NCBI RefSeq assembly: GCF_003334855.1
Contig: NZ_QOWE01000007.1
Coordinates: 124,001 to 188,000, forward strand
Origin: Larkinella punicea
Lineage (GTDB): Bacteria; Bacteroidota; Bacteroidia; Cytophagales; Spirosomataceae
Direction: 5' to 3'
Length of the DNA: 64,000 nt
The translations under genes were made by a program, and so were the position numbers. Under the pieces are notes generated by a model. That model saw only the letters and a program-made list of their open reading frames with translations, did not search any database and was not told where the DNA came from. Positions within the stretch are counted from its first letter, which is position 1. Each line of letters begins with the position of its first letter. This document shows, in pieces, positions 43,181 through 52,535 of the stretch.

Positions 43181-43618
43181 ATGAAAATCACTATTTATAC
43201 CTCCGTTCAGCAGGACTACCGACGCGTGTGGGCGGGCTTCACCCGGCAGTTGTTCGACCAGCTTAGTCCGCCGTTTCCGCCCGTCGATGTCGTTCGGTTT
43301 GATGGCTGTCTGAAAGGAGATACCGTGCATTTGCGTCTCAATTTTCTGCTTTTCAAACAGGACTGGATCAGTGTAATCATTGAGCAGCAGGAAATCGATC
43401 AGGAGATTTATTTTATCGACAAAGGCACCCAACTGCCCTTCTTCCTCTCCTCCTGGCACCACAAACACCGGATCATCCGGGATGGCAACCACACCCGCAT
43501 TGCCGACGAAATCACCTTCCGTACGCCCACGTTGCTAACGGATTTTCTGCTTTACCCGGTTTTTTACGGTTTGTTTGCCTATCGGGGACCGGTTTATAAA
43601 CGTATTTTCCAACCCTGA
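43181..43618 (+). CDS. SRPBCC/START-like ligand-binding protein
   Basis: 145 codons. The pattern of an N-terminal strand and helix (MKITIYTSVQQDYRRVWAGFTRQLFDQL) followed by a curved sheet (VHLRLNFLLFKQDWISVII; IADEITFRT) and a long C-terminal helix suggests the helix-grip fold of SRPBCC proteins, which bind hydrophobic ligands. There is no signal peptide. The substrate is unknown. The stop codon lies inside the left arm of a nested hairpin. Confidence 0.65.
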   Translation: MKITIYTSVQQDYRRVWAGFTRQLFDQLSPPFPPVDVVRFDGCLKGDTVHLRLNFLLFKQDWISVIIEQQEIDQEIYFIDKGTQLPFFLSSWHHKHRIIRDGNHTRIADEITFRTPTLLTDFLLYPVFYGLFAYRGPVYKRIFQP

Positions 43619-43787
43619 CAGCGGCCTAGGGCCCTGTCAGCGGTTGGAAAATTTGAGTTTAAAATAGAATTCCAGATCGATAGATTCTTAAAAAGGAAAA
43701 CTCCTGACAAAGCGCCGTGCTGTTGTCAGGAGTTTTTTGGTGATACGGCCGTTCAACCGCTGACAGGGCCTTCGGCCGCTGTCAGGG
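43613..43787. repeat. Nested hairpin: outer 34-bp inverted repeat
   Basis: Arms 43613-43646 and 43754-43787 pair over 34 bp with two mismatches and contain CCCTGACAGCGGCC and CCGCTGTCAGGG words. Both arms are extended into coding sequence: the left holds the SRPBCC stop, and the right overlaps the last codons of the large nuclease gene. The outer pair encloses a separate terminator. Confidence 0.8.
43697..43736. terminator. Bidirectional Rho-independent terminator
   Basis: AAAACTCCTGACAA (43697-43710) and TTGTCAGGAGTTTT (43723-43736) form a perfect 14-bp stem with A/T runs on both outer sides. It serves the convergent SRPBCC and nuclease genes. Confidence 0.8.
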
Positions 43788-46700
43788 TTTCACTATTTTG
43801 ATCAAGCGGGATTGTTGTCCGGCCTGGGCGCGAAGCAGGTAGAGGCCGGCAGCCTGGTGACGAACAGTCATCGTCTGACGTTGCCACTGGCCCGTTGCCG
43901 GCATTGCGTGCTGCAAAACCGTACGGCCTTGTAGATCCGTCAGTTGGAAACGAACCTCCTCGCCTGCCGGTGCCGAAAACTCTACGTCAAAGATGTCTGA
44001 AACCGGGTTGGATAACACGCGAACGTGCAGCCCCTCGCTCGTTTCAGAGGTTGACAACCGCGCTCCGGAAGCAACCGCTGGCTCAATTCCGTACACCAGA
44101 TTGCCCTGGTAATAAACCGTAATGCGGTCGTTTTCGGAGAAAGGTGCGGCCGCTTTGTACGAGTAGTCATCCGTTTCCACGAAATTCGACCAGTTGGCTT
44201 TCGAAATCCGGTACTGAATGTTGCCCGTATTACTGAGCGGGTACAGGGTGCCAACCGCCGGATTCACCTTCAGTTCCAGGTAGGTTTCAGCACCCGTCCG
44301 CACGGGGTCGACCGGAACGAACTGGCCCGTCACATTGGCATTGCCGAGTTTGGCGTAGTCGATAAAATAATTCAGGCTGGCGGTTCCTTCGGGCGTAAAC
44401 CAGTAGCGCACCGTTAGGTCGCCATACGCCAGCGGCACATTGCCTTCATTGTTGACTTTCAGAAAGGTGCTGATCGAATTGGAGTTGGGCCGGTTGTTTT
44501 TGTTCTCCGAAAGCACCTTCAACTTGACCAGGGCCGGAGCGATGGGCGGTTCCTCACCCCACACCAGCGTGCCGTTGCGATACACCGTTATGCGGTCCGT
44601 CAGGGCATAGCTGGTATTGGTCCGATAGGAGTAATCATCGGTTTCGCTCAGGTCTGCCCAGTCTTTGTTCGCAATCCGGGTTTGAATCGGGCCGGACGTA
44701 CCGCCCACAGCCAGACTGCCCGCTGAGGGATCAAAACCGTATTCGACGTATCCGTTGGCTCCGTTTCGGGCGGGTGTGTCCTGCCGGACGTAGGTCATCT
44801 TCACTTTGTTATTTCCCAACTGCGCATAATCGATAAAGGTGTTGATGCCCGCGTAATTTTCCGCCGTAAACCAGTAGCGAACCGTCAATTCGCTGTAGGG
44901 CACGGCGGTCGTTCCCTCGTTGACCAGTTTCAGATACGGTTTGATCTGGTTGTTGGTAGCCTGTCCATTTCCGTTATCGCCGTTCTGGTATTGAACTTTC
45001 ACCAGCGTCAACTGCGACAGATCGAAACGCGCCACCACCGGAACGTGATCGGAGGTGGTGTTGCCATAATCAGGAATCGTCAGATACGGTGTTCCAACCC
45101 CCGCCGAACCGGCGAGGTAAGCCGGTGCTAACTCATTGGAAACCATGATGTGATCGATCACGTTGTCTTCCGTCAGATAGGTCCGGAAACCGTTGTCACT
45201 CAGCACCTGGGTTACGCCCGTAAAACCAGCGGCATCGTCAGTAAACGGTTTGTACGTCGTTTCGGTCGTGGCGATATCGGCCACCGTCCGGTCGAGGTCG
45301 TCGTTGAAGTCTCCCGCCAGAATCAGCAGATCATTCGGATACTGCGCTTTCAGGGTATCATACAACACCTGAATATCGTATTTCCGGCGGTTATACGCCA
45401 CCAGCGCATTGGCCCCGCCTTCGTTGGCTTTGGCGTGAAGGCCAATGACATTGACCTGTTTGCTCACCCCGGCCACCGTCACGTTGAATTTCCACAAATA
45501 CGGATACCGCCCGGATGCCCAGAAATTGTCAACGGCGGTTGGATAGCCCGTCAGGTTTTCCACTTTTTCCATCAACGGTTTTTGAGAAATCAGCGTTGCT
45601 ACGTCCGATTTATACAAAATACAAACCCGCTGCGTGTTTGCGGGTAAGGTCGCCGTCGGTGTCGCCGGATTGGCCGGAATTTCGTGACCCGGATTGTTGG
45701 AAACAAAAGGCGAGCAATTTCCCTGATACCCCGGCATTCCCGCCAGCAAACTGGCAATGGCATTGTCCGACGAGATTTCTTCCAGAACAATGATGTCCGA
45801 TTGCAGACTGTTCAGGACCGAAATGGCATTGGTCACCTGCTGTGCTTCGTTCGTCGGGCCGTTGCCAGTGCTGCCCAGCCATTCGATGTTCCAGGTGGCT
45901 ACGTCGAGCGTCTGACTTCGGGCAATGGTGCCACCCGTCGGCGCATAGGGCACGGAACCCGGTATGTCCTGCGTCGAGCGCGGCAGCAATTGCGTGACGG
46001 TGTTGAACCGACCGACCACCCCGGTGATAGCCGCCGGATTGGCGGGGTTGGTGTTGCCGGGAATATTCGTCCCCCGGTTGATCCGCACTTCCTGCGTGCC
46101 ACTGCCATCCTGTAACCGGAAATTGGCATCCGGCGTCAGCACAAAAACCGGGTTGGACGACGCCACAGTCGTATTCGGGCGAATGACGGCGGCATTCACC
46201 GTCACCAGTTGCCCTTCAAAATCAGGTAGTTGAGTGGTCGTAACTACCCTGGGAGCCAGCGGCCCCTGTGAACCGAAGCTCGTAAAGGTGACCGCTCCCG
46301 AAACCTGCTTGTTGCTGTTGAAAGCGCCTAGCGTTCCGCCCGTGATCTGAACCGAGTCGCCAATCTGAATGCTGCTGCGGAAAGCCGCATTGAAAATTGC
46401 AATCCCGCCCGTCGGATCCTGAATATAGGCCACATCGTTGAACTGGTTGCTGACCGTCACCCGACCCGCAATTTTCCCGCCCGGTAACGCGGAGATTGGC
46501 GTATTCACCGGCTGACTGCGCGCCAGGGCGATGCTGGCGATGGTATTGGGATCGTACACCGTTCCACTGACGGTTATATCGAATGACACCGAACCACTGA
46601 CGTTGGTAACAGTTCCACCCGGCGTTCCCTGAGCGGCTCCGGTCAGCCGGACGTTGATCGGGGTGGCGGCCACACTGCTGTTCGAGAGCGGCAAAGTCAG

Positions 46701-47642
46701 GGAAGATGTGTAGGTGCTGCCTGTACTGATTTCAAAACCAGCGGGTGCTGTGATCAGCACATCGGCGGTTAGGTTTGTCCCGGAAATCGTGTAGGATTTG
46801 GGGGTTGAAGCGGTTCCTTCCGAGGTGGTAAAACCCGACAAGGTGGGTGGATTCACGGAAAGAACCGGCGTTGGCGTCCCTCCGCCTTCGATGGTCGCCG
46901 TAATGCTCAGGTCGTCGATGGCCAACCCGTGATCCGAACCGGCGTGGTCGGGATCATACCACCGCAGCATGATTTCACTACCGGGCGTGATCGACAATCC
47001 ACTGATCGTAAAGCTTTTAGTCTGGCGATTGGCATTGCCGTCGATGGCTCCCGCCGTACCACCTGAAACAGAGTTGGAGAAGTTTAATTCCGGAACGGCG
47101 GTGTAATTGGTTGGAACCGCCCCGCCCGCCGGGCTGGTGGTTTCAATGGCGGAGGTCGAAATCAAATACGAAAACTGAACGACCTGTAGATCAACGGCGG
47201 CACTGTTTCGCCACTGCTCTCCGTTGTAATTCACGGTTAGTGCCGTAATGGTCGTACCGGTTTCATTTTTCAGCCGATACCCGTACGTGAAATTTCCAGC
47301 GGCCGCATTACCGGAACCAACAGAACCCAAAGCCCGGTCGGCGCTGGTTCCGAAGCTGTTCATTGCTCCGGCATTGGAACTTCCGGTGCCGGCCACGATG
47401 GTGGTGCCGGTGCCGGTTCGTTCACCGTACAGACCGGGAATGGTGCTGTTCTGGGTAAAAACCGGCGAACCGCTGGCGGGCAGAGCATCCAGATTTTCGG
47501 TTCGGGTCAGATTCCCAACCGTGAAGGAAACCTGGGCGAAGCTGTTTGCCTGTACGGCAAATAGCAACAAAATGAGGACTAAAAAGTCCTTGATGAAGTG
47601 TCGTAAAAGTGGATGAAGCATACGGATAGCGTTGTTTATCAC
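43782..47642 (-). CDS. Large secreted nuclease/phosphatase with two CBM3-like modules and T9SS tail
   Basis: 1286 codons (or 1279 from the second Met). Signal peptide to about residue 37 (ANSFAQ). An N-terminal beta domain and an Ig-like region are followed by an OB-like DUF5689-type domain (about 365-560, GRVTVSNQFNDVAYIQDPTGG). The endonuclease/exonuclease/phosphatase domain spans about 575-870: VATWNIEWLG, IIVLEEIS, VIGLHAKANEGG, LAGDFNDDL and SDHVPVVARF hold its metal and catalytic residues. Two CBM3-like modules follow (about 879-1027 and 1035-1184), each with YxxLTVRYWFT and FIDYAxLGN. A type A sorting domain ends the protein. It should degrade extracellular nucleic acid or a phosphodiester while bound to a polysaccharide. 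Confidence 0.88.
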   Translation of the reverse strand: MINNAIRMLHPLLRHFIKDFLVLILLLFAVQANSFAQVSFTVGNLTRTENLDALPASGSPVFTQNSTIPGLYGERTGTGTTIVAGTGSSNAGAMNSFGTSADRALGSVGSGNAAAGNFTYGYRLKNETGTTITALTVNYNGEQWRNSAAVDLQVVQFSYLISTSAIETTSPAGGAVPTNYTAVPELNFSNSVSGGTAGAIDGNANRQTKSFTISGLSITPGSEIMLRWYDPDHAGSDHGLAIDDLSITATIEGGGTPTPVLSVNPPTLSGFTTSEGTASTPKSYTISGTNLTADVLITAPAGFEISTGSTYTSSLTLPLSNSSVAATPINVRLTGAAQGTPGGTVTNVSGSVSFDITVSGTVYDPNTIASIALARSQPVNTPISALPGGKIAGRVTVSNQFNDVAYIQDPTGGIAIFNAAFRSSIQIGDSVQITGGTLGAFNSNKQVSGAVTFTSFGSQGPLAPRVVTTTQLPDFEGQLVTVNAAVIRPNTTVASSNPVFVLTPDANFRLQDGSGTQEVRINRGTNIPGNTNPANPAAITGVVGRFNTVTQLLPRSTQDIPGSVPYAPTGGTIARSQTLDVATWNIEWLGSTGNGPTNEAQQVTNAISVLNSLQSDIIVLEEISSDNAIASLLAGMPGYQGNCSPFVSNNPGHEIPANPATPTATLPANTQRVCILYKSDVATLISQKPLMEKVENLTGYPTAVDNFWASGRYPYLWKFNVTVAGVSKQVNVIGLHAKANEGGANALVAYNRRKYDIQVLYDTLKAQYPNDLLILAGDFNDDLDRTVADIATTETTYKPFTDDAAGFTGVTQVLSDNGFRTYLTEDNVIDHIMVSNELAPAYLAGSAGVGTPYLTIPDYGNTTSDHVPVVARFDLSQLTLVKVQYQNGDNGNGQATNNQIKPYLKLVNEGTTAVPYSELTVRYWFTAENYAGINTFIDYAQLGNNKVKMTYVRQDTPARNGANGYVEYGFDPSAGSLAVGGTSGPIQTRIANKDWADLSETDDYSYRTNTSYALTDRITVYRNGTLVWGEEPPIAPALVKLKVLSENKNNRPNSNSISTFLKVNNEGNVPLAYGDLTVRYWFTPEGTASLNYFIDYAKLGNANVTGQFVPVDPVRTGAETYLELKVNPAVGTLYPLSNTGNIQYRISKANWSNFVETDDYSYKAAAPFSENDRITVYYQGNLVYGIEPAVASGARLSTSETSEGLHVRVLSNPVSDIFDVEFSAPAGEEVRFQLTDLQGRTVLQHAMPATGQWQRQTMTVRHQAAGLYLLRAQAGQQSRLIKIVKP

Positions 47643-47717
47643 AAAACTATGACGCTATGCCAATATCCAATGTTACCTATTCATTAATTCTGAAAACATA
47701 CTATAATACCTTTCCTT

Positions 47718-47798
47718 TTACCCCTAAATCCCCTGAAGGGGACTTGGACGCAGCATCATCCGGATGCAAAAAGTCCCCTTCAGGGGATTTAGGGGTAA
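47718..47798. terminator. Perfect 28-bp inverted repeat (family B)
   Basis: Arms 47718-47745 and 47771-47798 are exactly complementary over 28 bp, each with an internal CCCCTGAAGGGG palindrome. The loop (GGACGCAGCATC...) begins like the loop of the 39011-39086 element. It lies downstream of the leftward symporter gene and upstream of the leftward nuclease gene. Confidence 0.8.
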
Positions 47799-47866
47799 TA
47801 AGCGGAAGAAGTGGCTATCAAACCGCCCCATTCAGCTAAAAAATAGCCCATTACGGCCTTTTTGCG

Positions 47867-49276
47867 CTATACTTTCCCCTCCATTTCCAGCGCTTCGTCT
47901 TCGGCCTCGATGGTCGAACCGTTTTCGTCAAATTCCCCTTCCCACCGGGCAATCACCACCGTGGCCAGACAGTTTCCAATCACATTGACCGATGTCCGGG
48001 CCATGTCCATTAATTCGTCGATACCGAGGATGATAAAAACCGGCTCGACGGGCAGGCCGAACGAAGCCAACGTTCCCAGCAGGATGACGAGCGTGGCCCG
48101 CGGCACACCGGCCACACCTTTGCTGGTCAGCATCAGGGTGAAAACCATCAGCAATTGCTGGCTGAACGACATTTCGATTCCGGCGGCCTGGGCCACAAAA
48201 ACCGACGCCAGCGACAGGTAAAGCGTGGAGCCGTCCAGGTTGAAGCTGTAGCCCGTCGGCATGACAAAGGCCACAATTTTGCGGGGAACACCCAGACGTG
48301 TCATGGCTTCCATCGCTTTGGGCAAGGCGGCTTCCGAACTGGTGGTGGCAAAGGCAATCGAAACCGGCTCGACCAGCGCCTGAATGAATTTTTTAATGGG
48401 CACTTTGGCAATCAGCGCCACCGGAAACAGCACCAGCAGCAGGAACGCCAGCAGGGCCAGGTAGAGCGTTGCCAGGAGTTGAAAGAGGTTCACCAGAATG
48501 CCCAGCCCCATGTGGCCGACGGTATAGGCAATGGCCGCACCCACCCCGATGGGAGCGAAATACATGATGATGGACGTGAATTTGAACATCACTTCCGACA
48601 GGCTCTCGGCAAATTTCAGCACCGGGCGACGGTAATGTTCTTTCGTAACGGCGAGCGCAATGGCAAACAATACGCTGAAAACAACGATCTGGAGCACTTC
48701 GCCGTTGGCGATGGATTTGGCGATGTTTTCGGGGAAAATATGCAGAACAACGTCTGAAATCGACTGTTTGGCGACATCCGGCAGTTTTTCGCCACCGGCC
48801 ACTTCCGGCAGGGTAATGCCGACGCCGGCTTTGCTGATGTTGATAGCGGCCAGACCGATAAAGAGGGCTATCGTTGTGACTACTTCAAAATAGAGCAGCG
48901 ATTTCCAGCCCATCCGGCCCACTTGCTTCAGATCGGAATGTCCCGCAATACCGACCACCAGCGTACCAAACAGCAGCGGAGCAATGATCGTCTTGATCAG
49001 TCGAAGAAAAATCTGGCTCAATACCCGCAGATTGACGGCGGCTTCCGGAAAGTCGTTGCCGATCTCCGCACCCACCACCATCGAAATCAGAATCCAGGCC
49101 GTCAGCGATTTCTTACGAATACCGTAATAAATCAACCCCACGATCGCCAGCCAACGTACCACCAGCAGCAGCATTGTCGGAAGCGCAATCCAGTTCAGAT
49201 CCGTCAGAACGGTCAGCACAGCCGCCAGGGTAAAAGGAATCAAGGTTATCAGGAGTAAAGATCGATTGTTCTGCAT
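47867..49276 (-). CDS. Dicarboxylate/amino acid:cation symporter (SDF family)
   Basis: 469 codons. The SDF-family signature motifs are present: the serine-rich reentrant loop region ATTSSEAALPKAMEAM, the PTGYSFNLDGSTLYLSLASVFVAQ stretch with the NLDG cation site, and SKGVAGVPRATLVILLG near the second hairpin. It co-transports dicarboxylates or acidic amino acids with Na+ or H+. It has about 8 helices plus a longer, hydrophobic N-terminus than GltP. It is divergent from the RDD gene. Confidence 0.9.
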   Translation of the reverse strand: MQNNRSLLLITLIPFTLAAVLTVLTDLNWIALPTMLLLVVRWLAIVGLIYYGIRKKSLTAWILISMVVGAEIGNDFPEAAVNLRVLSQIFLRLIKTIIAPLLFGTLVVGIAGHSDLKQVGRMGWKSLLYFEVVTTIALFIGLAAINISKAGVGITLPEVAGGEKLPDVAKQSISDVVLHIFPENIAKSIANGEVLQIVVFSVLFAIALAVTKEHYRRPVLKFAESLSEVMFKFTSIIMYFAPIGVGAAIAYTVGHMGLGILVNLFQLLATLYLALLAFLLLVLFPVALIAKVPIKKFIQALVEPVSIAFATTSSEAALPKAMEAMTRLGVPRKIVAFVMPTGYSFNLDGSTLYLSLASVFVAQAAGIEMSFSQQLLMVFTLMLTSKGVAGVPRATLVILLGTLASFGLPVEPVFIILGIDELMDMARTSVNVIGNCLATVVIARWEGEFDENGSTIEAEDEALEMEGKV

Positions 49277-49468
49277 AGCCGGTTTTTACGGTAGAATCTA
49301 TTTTGCTGCAAGTATCTTACATCATTTTTAATTTCAAAACAAACCCTGCTACTTTCTTTGATTAATTCACCAAATAGACTGCTGCACAATATTTTAAGCA
49401 GATGTTTGGATTTGTTCCGTGACATTGCGTACGTTAGGTCTGTTTTTCAACTCCTTAACCTCTTTTTT

Positions 49469-49888
49469 ATGCAACCCGTGTACAATACGCCTTCTACCCA
49501 GGTCAAAGCCGATCCCGGTCAACGATTTGTTGCCGCCCTGATCGACGGCTTTGTGGCTTACATTCCTTTTCTGATCCTTACGGTCGTTAGTTATCGGCTC
49601 GCCATGATCGGCTGGATTTTCCTGCTGGGCTATCAACTCACCAAAGATGCTTTGCCGGAAGTAGGCGGTTTTCTGGGCGGACAAAGCGTCGGCAAAAAAA
49701 TAATGAAGATAAAAGTCATCAAAGAGGATACCGGTCAGGGCATTCTGGGCGACTACGGCACCGCCATCGTCCGGCAGGTATCCCTGATGATTCCCATTTT
49801 CGGAATTGTCGATGCCTTCATGGTGCTGGGTGACGACCGGAAGCGGTTTGGCGACAAATGGGCAAAAACCATCGTTGTCAAAGCCTGA
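49469..49888 (+). CDS. RDD-family membrane protein
   Basis: 139 codons from the ATG at 49469; the preceding in-frame stretch has no family similarity. The RDD motif appears as GQRFVAALIDGFVAYIPFLIL with Arg and Asp in the first helix. Further helices follow (RLAMIGWIFLLGYQLTKDALP; RQVSLMIPIFGIVDAFMVL), with QSVGKKIMKIKVI between. The family's general role is unclear; some members exchange ions. A strong terminator follows. Confidence 0.8.
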   Translation: MQPVYNTPSTQVKADPGQRFVAALIDGFVAYIPFLILTVVSYRLAMIGWIFLLGYQLTKDALPEVGGFLGGQSVGKKIMKIKVIKEDTGQGILGDYGTAIVRQVSLMIPIFGIVDAFMVLGDDRKRFGDKWAKTIVVKA

Positions 49889-49898
49889 TCAATTCTAA

Positions 49899-49942
49899 AA
49901 AAAGCCGGGGCAACGTTTGGAAAACCGCTGCCCCGGCTTTTT
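49899..49942 (+). terminator. Rho-independent terminator after the RDD gene
   Basis: AAAAAGCCGGGGCA (49899-49912) and TGCCCCGGCTTTTT (49929-49942): a perfect 14-bp stem with a 16-nt loop and a T-run. Confidence 0.85.
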
Positions 49943-50135
49943 AATGCGCAATAACTACTGAACAAATGCATTCGCCTGTTCCGTCGTCATTCCGCATTTT
50001 TTAGTAGATTGCCCGGAAAACTGGCCGACAAACCCATTCTGCGGCCATTTGTCCCAAAACCGGGTTAAGCCAACCGGAGGCTTCTATCTTCGTACCCAGA
50101 ATTCATTTCGCATCCGGGCTTTTTTTAACCTATCT

Positions 50136-51050
50136 ATGAACATTCTTGAAACCCGCCACATTGTCAAACAATACGCACAACACCGGGCTTTAGACGACGT
50201 CAGCATCGATATTCCGCGCGGACAGATCTTCGGTCTGTTGGGACCCAACGGGGCCGGAAAAACCTCCCTCATCCGGATTATCAACCAGATCACCGGCCCC
50301 GACGAAGGGGAAGTCTTTTTCGATGGAAAACCGCTCGGTCCCGAACACATCAGCCGAATCGGCTATCTGCCCGAAGAACGTGGCCTGTACAAAAAAATGA
50401 AGGTCGGCGAACAACTGCTGTATCTGGCTCAACTCAAGGGACTTAGCGAACGGCAGGCGATGGAAAAACTAAAAGCCTGGTTCATCAAATTCGACATCAA
50501 GACCTGGTGGACCAAAAACGTGGAGGACCTGTCGAAAGGGATGCAGCAGAAAATTCAGTTTGTGGCCACGGTGCTGCACGAACCGGATCTGATTATTCTC
50601 GACGAACCCTTCTCCGGCTTCGACCCGATCAATGCCAACCTCATCAAAGACGAAATTCTGGAACTGCGCGAAAAAGGCAGCACCATCATTTTCTCGACCC
50701 ACCGCATGGAATCCGTCGAGGAACTCTGCGACCACATTGCGCTGATTAACCGCTCGAAAAAAGTCCTCGACGGCCCGAAGAAAGCCATCAAGGAACAATT
50801 CAAAACCCATACCTACCACGTTGAATACCAGGGCGTTTTGAATGACCTCAATCCGGCGTATACGGTTTTGGATAAAAAACCATTGGAAGACGGTTTTCTG
50901 CGGGCCAACATCCGGATTCCGCGCGACGCAGCCGTCAACGAACTGGTTCGCGACCTCATCGACCACGTAAACGTGCGCGCCTTTGGCGAAAACATCCCCA
51001 CGATGAACGACATCTTCATCAAAGCCGTCGGCGAAGTTCCCACAACTTAA
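50136..51050 (+). CDS. ABC exporter ATP-binding protein (NatA-like)
   Basis: 304 codons from ATG 50136; the upstream in-frame extension is not conserved-looking. Walker A is GPNGAGKTSL, the signature is LSKGMQQKIQF, and Walker B is LIILDEPFSGFDP, with the switch His in FSTHRMES. The C-terminal about 80 residues are the DUF4162-like extension of NatA/CcmA-type ATPases. It powers the permease encoded at 51185. A hairpin of about 110 bp separates the two genes, which would usually be adjacent. Confidence 0.9.
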   Translation: MNILETRHIVKQYAQHRALDDVSIDIPRGQIFGLLGPNGAGKTSLIRIINQITGPDEGEVFFDGKPLGPEHISRIGYLPEERGLYKKMKVGEQLLYLAQLKGLSERQAMEKLKAWFIKFDIKTWWTKNVEDLSKGMQQKIQFVATVLHEPDLIILDEPFSGFDPINANLIKDEILELREKGSTIIFSTHRMESVEELCDHIALINRSKKVLDGPKKAIKEQFKTHTYHVEYQGVLNDLNPAYTVLDKKPLEDGFLRANIRIPRDAAVNELVRDLIDHVNVRAFGENIPTMNDIFIKAVGEVPTT

Positions 51051-51057
51051 CTAAATT

Positions 51058-51170
51058 GTGAATGAGTGAATGATAGACGGGGCCGCCCGCGCGGTGAATG
51101 AATAAGCTCCGCAGGAAGCAATAGTAGCGAAGTTATTCTATCATTCACTCATTCTATCATTCACTCATTG
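51058..51170. repeat. Hairpin with duplicated right arm inside an ABC transporter operon
   Basis: Left arm AATGAGTGAATGATAGA (51061-51077) has two exact complements, at 51137-51153 and 51153-51169. The 59-nt centre contains GC-rich GGGGCCGCCCGCGC. Two alternative hairpins can form. It lies between two genes of one transporter and could lower expression of the permease relative to the ATPase. Confidence 0.65.
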
Positions 51171-51184
51171 ATACACTGACAGTC

Positions 51185-52516
51185 ATGAAAATAATTTTCC
51201 TCATTCTGAAACGCGAATACCTGGTCCGGGTCAAGAAAAAGTCTTTTCTGATTATGACCCTGGTGACGCCCCTGCTGGTTTCCTGCATCTGGCTCATTCC
51301 GATCTTTTTCGCCATGCGCGGCATCGACCAGAAAAAAATCGAAGTCATCGACGAAACCGGCAAGTTTGAAAACACGTTCAAAAACACCAAAGAACTGGTT
51401 TTCCAGACCGTCAAAACGCCGGTTGAACAAGCCAAGAAAGACTTCGGCAAAAGTGGTTACGATGCCCTGGTACACATCCCGGTTTCCATTCTGGAGAATC
51501 CGAAAAGTCTGAAGATTTACGCGGAGAAGAATGTCAGTCTGGATGTAAAAAGCGGGATTGAAAAAGCCATCGAGCAGGAAATTGAGAATATTCGGTTGCT
51601 CGATGCCGGGATTGACCGCAAAGTACTCGAAAGCACGAAGGTGGACGTGTCGTCGGACACCTACAGCCTGAGCGACGAAGGTGAGAAAGACAGCAGTTCG
51701 GGGGCGGCCACCGGCATTGGCTACCTCTGCGCGTTCATCATTTACATCGCCATTTTCATTTATGGGGTGCAGGTGATGCGGGGTGTGATGGAAGAAAAAA
51801 CCAACCGCATTGTGGAAGTGATCATTTCGTCGGTCAAACCGTTCCAGCTCATGGCGGGAAAAATTACCGGTGTTGCGCTGGTGGGTCTGACGCAGTTTCT
51901 GCTCTGGATTCTGCTCACCTTCGGCATCTCGTCCGTCATGTCGAGTTTTCTGGGCGAAAGCGTAGGACCCCAGAAACGCGTCGAGATGATGGCACAGCAG
52001 CCGGGCGTGTCGCAGGCACCCACCGTCGAAAAACCAAAAACGGAACAGAAAAGCAGCCCCATGACCACGGTGCTGAAAGCCGTCAGCACCCTGAATATTC
52101 CACTGATTATTGGCTGTTTCCTGCTATACTTCATCGGCGGCTACCTGATTTACAGTGCGTTGTTTGCCGCCGTGGGTTCGGCGGTCGATAGCGACACCGA
52201 CGTTCAGCAGTTCATGTTCCCCATCACGATTCCACTGGTTTTATCATTCATCATGGCGCAGTTTGTGATCCGCGAACCGGATGGCGCGGTGGCTTTCTGG
52301 ATGTCGATGATTCCGTTTACGTCGCCCATCATCATGATGGTTCGCATTCCGTTCGGTGTTCCGGCCTGGGAAATCGTCCTGTCACTGACCTTACTGATGG
52401 GCGGTTTTGTGGGAACCGCCTGGCTGGCAGCGCGCATCTATCGCGTCGGGATTCTGATGTACGGCAAAAAACCGTCGTACAAGGAGCTTGTGAAGTGGGT
52501 GTTTTATAAGGCATAA
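51185..52516 (+). CDS. ABC exporter permease (NatB-like, ABC-2 type)
   Basis: 443 codons. The first helix (KSFLIMTLVTPLLVSCIWLIPIFFAM) is followed by a periplasmic domain of about 150 residues and then five helices, including YLCAFIIYIAIFIYGVQVMRGVMEEKTNRIVEVIISSVKPFQLMAGKITG, the conserved NatB/ABC-2 coupling stretch. Together with the ATPase at 50136 it forms an exporter, possibly for Na+, drugs or peptides. A Lys/Gln/Pro-rich insertion (about 275-305) lies in a loop. Confidence 0.88.
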   Translation: MKIIFLILKREYLVRVKKKSFLIMTLVTPLLVSCIWLIPIFFAMRGIDQKKIEVIDETGKFENTFKNTKELVFQTVKTPVEQAKKDFGKSGYDALVHIPVSILENPKSLKIYAEKNVSLDVKSGIEKAIEQEIENIRLLDAGIDRKVLESTKVDVSSDTYSLSDEGEKDSSSGAATGIGYLCAFIIYIAIFIYGVQVMRGVMEEKTNRIVEVIISSVKPFQLMAGKITGVALVGLTQFLLWILLTFGISSVMSSFLGESVGPQKRVEMMAQQPGVSQAPTVEKPKTEQKSSPMTTVLKAVSTLNIPLIIGCFLLYFIGGYLIYSALFAAVGSAVDSDTDVQQFMFPITIPLVLSFIMAQFVIREPDGAVAFWMSMIPFTSPIIMMVRIPFGVPAWEIVLSLTLLMGGFVGTAWLAARIYRVGILMYGKKPSYKELVKWVFYKA

Positions 52517-52535
52517 AAGACCGGTCTTGAATGAT

